A DNA stretch of 26,086 nt, from assembly GCA_020632925.1 (NCBI GenBank), contig JACKER010000061.1, positions 1 through 26,086 of the forward strand, given 5' to 3'. The position numbers were made by a program, and so were the translations under genes. This DNA comes from Alphaproteobacteria bacterium. GTDB lineage: Bacteria > Myxococcota_A > UBA796 > GCA-2862545. Positions 23,616 to 26,086 of this stretch are shown one piece after another (within the stretch, counting starts at the first letter, position 1; each line of letters opens with the position of its first letter). A model generated the notes under the pieces. It was not told the origin of the DNA. It searched no databases and saw only the letters and a program-made list of their open reading frames with translations.

Positions 23616-23848
23616 CAGCGCCAGTCACCGGGGAGGATCTCCCGCCGCACGGCCGACTCGAAGACCTCGAGGTCCTCCTCGGTCCAGGTGGCGTACCGGC
23701 GGAGGCGCCGCTTCCGAGCGTCTACGTCGACAGCGCGCGCGAGCAGCTCCACCACCAGCGCGTTCAGGCTGACGCCACGCTCGGCGGCGAGGGCCTTCAA
23801 GCGATCGTGGAGCTCCGGATCGTCCGTGCGGATGGTGAGCTGCGCCAT
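23615..23848 (-). CDS. vapB: Ribbon-helix-helix antitoxin partner of VapC
   Basis: 77 aa. The N-terminal ribbon AQLTIRTDDPELHDRLKALA followed by ERGVSLNALVVELLARAV is the Arc/FitA-type ribbon-helix-helix DNA-binding unit. The C-terminal ~35 residues, basic then acidic (RKRRLRRYATWTEEDLEVFE), are the usual toxin-wrapping tail. It would dimerise, repress its own promoter and neutralise the downstream PIN toxin. The 49-bp gap to the next pair (23849-23897) probably carries the promoter; no clear operator was found there. Confidence 0.88.
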   Translation of the reverse strand: MAQLTIRTDDPELHDRLKALAAERGVSLNALVVELLARAVDVDARKRRLRRYATWTEEDLEVFESAVRREILPGDWR

Positions 23849-23897
23849 GACAGCACGCTATCACGATCGCGCCTGCATGGAGGCACGGCGCCGGGCG

Positions 23898-24299
23898 TCA
23901 GACCAGCAGGACGCCCTGATCGACGTAGTCGCGCAAGCGCATGTCAGCGGACATCAGCGGCAACCCCTCGACCAGGCTCTGTGCCACGAGCATGCGGTCG
24001 AAGGGATCGCGATGCCCGCCCGGCGGGTACCGCAGCAGCCCGACGCGCTCCGCGTGCGGTCGGCGGATGTCGAGCACCTCGTAGCCGCGACTGGCGACCT
24101 CCCGCGCGAAGAAGTCGGCAGGCGGCACAGGCAGCGGTAACTTCCCCAGCCCGACCTTGATGGCAATCTCCCACAACGACGCCACGCTCACCACCAGCGC
24201 GTTGGAGGGATTCGTGTACAGGGCTCGGTGGGCGCTCGACAACCGGTCGTCGTCGACCGCCGCCCAGAGCACGACATGGGTATCGACGAGGATCCTCAA
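23898..24299 (-). CDS. Second PIN-domain toxin (VapC family, COG3744-like)
   Basis: 133 aa from TTG 24299, which overlaps the antitoxin stop (TTGA) and gives the canonical N-terminus RILVDTHVVLWAA; a longer open frame to 24359 would start inside the antitoxin gene with unrelated sequence. Active-site acids: Asp6 in LVDTHV, Glu in SLWEIAIKVGLGKL, Asp in RDPFDRMLVAQ and Asp in MSADMRLRDY. The WEIA-x-K-x-x-x-GKL and DPFDR motifs are typical of this VapC subgroup. It is a distinct lineage from the neighbouring VapC, so the two pairs are not a tandem duplication. Confidence 0.9.
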   Translation of the reverse strand: MRILVDTHVVLWAAVDDDRLSSAHRALYTNPSNALVVSVASLWEIAIKVGLGKLPLPVPPADFFAREVASRGYEVLDIRRPHAERVGLLRYPPGGHRDPFDRMLVAQSLVEGLPLMSADMRLRDYVDQGVLLV

Positions 24300-24544
24300 C
24301 GGTAGTCGGCCAGATCGTCGATCGGGTCGTCCCAACCCTCCGGCAGATCGAAGGACCAACCTCCCAGGGGGCGCGGCTCGGCGGGACGGCTGGTCGGTCC
24401 TTCCACCACCTCGCGAGCGCGAGCCACGACCACCTCGGTCACGAACGCGGTGACGGAGAGATGGGAGAGCTCGGCAGCACGCTCGATCAGGTGCTTGCTC
24501 TCGGGAGCGATCCGAAGCTCGAGGCGCGCGGTCTGTGCGGACAT
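24296..24544 (-). CDS. DUF1778-like ribbon-helix-helix antitoxin
   Basis: 82 aa from ATG 24544, preceded by GGAG. The GTG at 24580 is rejected as start because it would place a perfect inverted repeat inside the coding region. The N-terminal SAQTARLELRIAPESKHLIE and AAELSHLSVTAFVTE form a ribbon-helix-helix unit like DUF1778/TacA-type antitoxins; these usually pair with GNAT acetyltransferase toxins but here the coupled downstream gene is a PIN toxin. The C-terminal part (GGWSFDLPEGWDDPIDDLAD) is acidic and probably wraps the toxin. Confidence 0.8.
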   Translation of the reverse strand: MSAQTARLELRIAPESKHLIERAAELSHLSVTAFVTEVVVARAREVVEGPTSRPAEPRPLGGWSFDLPEGWDDPIDDLADYR

Positions 24545-24556
24545 GCGACGCTCCAA

Positions 24557-24579
24557 TGTACGGCTACCGATGCCGTACA
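24557..24579. promoter_or_regulatory. Perfect inverted repeat, candidate antitoxin operator
   Basis: Two 8-bp perfect arms, TGTACGGC (24557-24564) and GCCGTACA (24572-24579), flank a 7-bp spacer, with one arm ending 12 bp before the antitoxin ATG. Arm spacing of 15 bp centre to centre fits binding of ribbon-helix-helix dimers on one DNA face. No T-run follows on either strand, so a rho-independent terminator of the upstream dehydrogenase gene is less likely. Confidence 0.6.
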
Positions 24580-24622
24580 CGTGGAAGGTATCCGACAGGG
24601 GCGTTTGTTTCGAGGCGGGCCC

Positions 24623-26086
24623 TCAGCTCATCCAGGTGGCGTCCTTCTGCAGCGCCCACTTGCTGGTGATCTTCCGCTGGCGGGTCCAGAAGCGGTAGCC
24701 GTCCCAACCCGTGATGTTCCCCGCGCCGAAGCAGCTGTCGTTCCACCCGCCGAACCCGAAGGGCTCGCGCGGCACGGGCACGCCGACGTTCACGCCGCAC
24801 ATCCCCGCCTCGGCCGAGCCCATGACGCGACGCGCCACGTCGCCCGAGGTCGTGTACACCGCGGACGCGTTGCCGTAGGGGTTGCCGTTCTCGATCTTCA
24901 GCGCCTGGTCGAGGTTGTCGACGCGCACGACCGAGAGCACGGGCCCGAAGATCTCCTCGCGGACGTTCGGCAGCTCGGCCGAGCAGTGGTCGATGATGGT
25001 CGCGCCGACCCAGTAGCCGCCGGCGTCGCCGCCCTTGCCGCGCCCGTCGACGATCACCTTGCCGCCGTCGCGCTCGGCCTGGTCGATGTACCCCTTGATG
25101 CGGGCCTCCGCGGCCGCCGTCGTGACCGGGCCGACGTGCTCGCCGGTGACGAGCGCCGACGCCTTCTTCGCGATCTCCGCGAGGATGTGGTCCACGTCGC
25201 CCACCGCGAGGAGCACGCTCGCCGCCATGCAGCGCTGGCCCGCGCAGCCCGCGAACGAGGCCACCACGTTCTCGGCCGTCAGCGCCACGTCCGCGTCCGG
25301 CACCACCACGAGGTGGTTCTTGGCGCCGCCGAGGCAGAGCGCGCGCTTGCCGTTCGTGCAGGCCCGGCCGTAGACCGTCTTCGCCACCCGCGTCGAGCCC
25401 ACGAAGCCGACCGCGGAGATGCCCGGGTGGTCGCAGATCGCCTCGACGACCTCGCGGCCGCCCTGCACCAGGTTCAGCACACCCTTCGGCAGCCCCGCCT
25501 CCTCGAAGATGGCGGCGAGCTTCAGCGAGGACAGCGGCACTCGCTCGCTCGGCTTGAGGATGAACGCGTTCCCGCCGACCAGCGCCTGCGGGAGCATCCA
25601 CAGCGGCACCATGAACGGGAAGTTGAACGGGGTAATGCCCGCCACCACGCCCATCGGCTCGTACGTGATCTCGCAGGTCACGCCGCGGCTGACCTCGAGC
25701 TGGTTGCCCGACGCGAGGTTCGGCAGCGAGCAGCCGAACTCCACGCACTCGATGCCCTTCTCGACCTCGGCCTTCGCCTCCGCGAAGAGCTTCCCGTTCT
25801 CGTGCGACACGAGCCAGGACAGCTCGTCGATGTCGCGCAGCATGATCTCGCGCGCCCGGTACATCACGTAGGCGCGGTCGCGGATCGGCACGGTGCGCCA
25901 CTGGGCCACCGCCTCCTTCGCCGCCTTCACCGCGGCGTCGACGTCGCCGGCCGTCGAGTAGCGCACGTGGGCCATGGGCTTTCCGTGCCGCGGGTTGTCG
26001 ATGGGCGCGACCTCGGAGCCCGAGGCCTCCCGCCACTGGCCGCCGATCCAGTTCCGCGGGTCGACGTAGGGGGCGAAGTCGTAGGA
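24623..26086 (-). CDS. mmsA: CoA-acylating methylmalonate-semialdehyde dehydrogenase (5'-partial)
   Basis: 487 codons are visible; the start lies beyond the window end, probably by only a few codons, since the first visible residues are SYDFAPYVDPRNWIGG. It converts methylmalonate (or malonate) semialdehyde, NAD+ and CoA to propionyl- (or acetyl-) CoA, CO2 and NADH, in valine, inositol, thymine and beta-alanine breakdown. Aldehyde-dehydrogenase superfamily motifs: PFNFPFMVPLWMLPQALVGG, LKPSERVPL, and catalytic Cys in GCAGQRCMAASV (codon 286 of the visible part). The GGAKNHLVV segment, where other aldehyde dehydrogenases carry the general-base Glu, is diagnostic of this CoA-dependent branch. 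The C-terminus is complete (KITSKWALQKDATWMS). The aminotransferase at 12427-13746 could supply its semialdehyde. Confidence 0.96.
   Translation of the reverse strand, partial: SYDFAPYVDPRNWIGGQWREASGSEVAPIDNPRHGKPMAHVRYSTAGDVDAAVKAAKEAVAQWRTVPIRDRAYVMYRAREIMLRDIDELSWLVSHENGKLFAEAKAEVEKGIECVEFGCSLPNLASGNQLEVSRGVTCEITYEPMGVVAGITPFNFPFMVPLWMLPQALVGGNAFILKPSERVPLSSLKLAAIFEEAGLPKGVLNLVQGGREVVEAICDHPGISAVGFVGSTRVAKTVYGRACTNGKRALCLGGAKNHLVVVPDADVALTAENVVASFAGCAGQRCMAASVLLAVGDVDHILAEIAKKASALVTGEHVGPVTTAAAEARIKGYIDQAERDGGKVIVDGRGKGGDAGGYWVGATIIDHCSAELPNVREEIFGPVLSVVRVDNLDQALKIENGNPYGNASAVYTTSGDVARRVMGSAEAGMCGVNVGVPVPREPFGFGGWNDSCFGAGNITGWDGYRFWTRQRKITSKWALQKDATWMS

Noticed and set aside
24557..24579. 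Inverted repeat as a rho-independent terminator for the dehydrogenase gene
   Set aside because: No T-run follows on either strand and the 7-base loop plus position before the antitoxin ATG fit an operator better.

Overview
The window looks like a chromosomal segment of a high-GC Gram-negative bacterium, most likely a myxobacterium-type deltaproteobacterium (Myxococcota, Polyangiales-like). The reasons are the very high GC with near-saturated GC at third codon positions, a eukaryotic-type Ser/Thr kinase fused to an NTPase-like module and TPR repeats, Cys-rich secreted proteins of unknown function, an Mla/MCE lipid-transport cluster and many toxin-antitoxin pairs. The lineage is an inference from gene content; no rRNA or other marker gene is present.

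Layout. (1) 1-3406: a lower-GC accessory block resembling a restriction-modification or defence cassette. A PD-(D/E)XK-like candidate nuclease and a coiled-coil protein with a HicA-like tail lie on the + strand, convergent with and overlapping a complete C5-cytosine DNA methyltransferase. (2) 3407-3737: mostly gene-free junction holding a short high-GC remnant of a membrane protein and a palindrome before hipBA. (3) 3738-5263: hipB-hipA toxin-antitoxin operon. (4) 5265-11899: a minus-strand, tightly packed series: diheme cytochrome c, [2Fe-2S] subunit and Mo-cofactor subunit of an isoquinoline-oxidoreductase-type aldehyde/xanthine dehydrogenase, then two exported Cys-rich proteins. Four of the junctions are stop/start overlaps or short gaps. 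(5) 11966-13746: class III aminotransferase translationally coupled to a small unknown protein. (6) 13830-18788: plus-strand pair of a phage-like 'HWxG' protein and a kinase/NTPase/TPR regulator whose P-loop has lost its lysine. (7) 18836-22172: MlaD, MlaF-like and MlaE genes on the minus strand, split by an inserted plus-strand nucleotidyltransferase pair. The MlaF-like ATPase has lost most catalytic motifs. (8) 22196-24544: a GH114-like protein and two PIN-domain (VapC) toxin-antitoxin pairs, the second with a perfect inverted-repeat operator. (9) 24623-26086: methylmalonate-semialdehyde dehydrogenase, cut by the window end.

How genes work together. The cytochrome, Fe-S and Mo subunits form one periplasmic electron-transfer dehydrogenase. 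MlaE/F/D would form one inner-membrane lipid transporter, although its ATPase looks inactive. The aminotransferase and the semialdehyde dehydrogenase could act in the same omega-amino-acid catabolism but are 11 kb apart. The best candidates for something undescribed are the three-gene restriction-like cassette at the left end, and the Mla locus with a degenerate ATPase interrupted by a nucleotidyltransferase module. No tRNA, rRNA, CRISPR array, insertion sequence or origin was seen.
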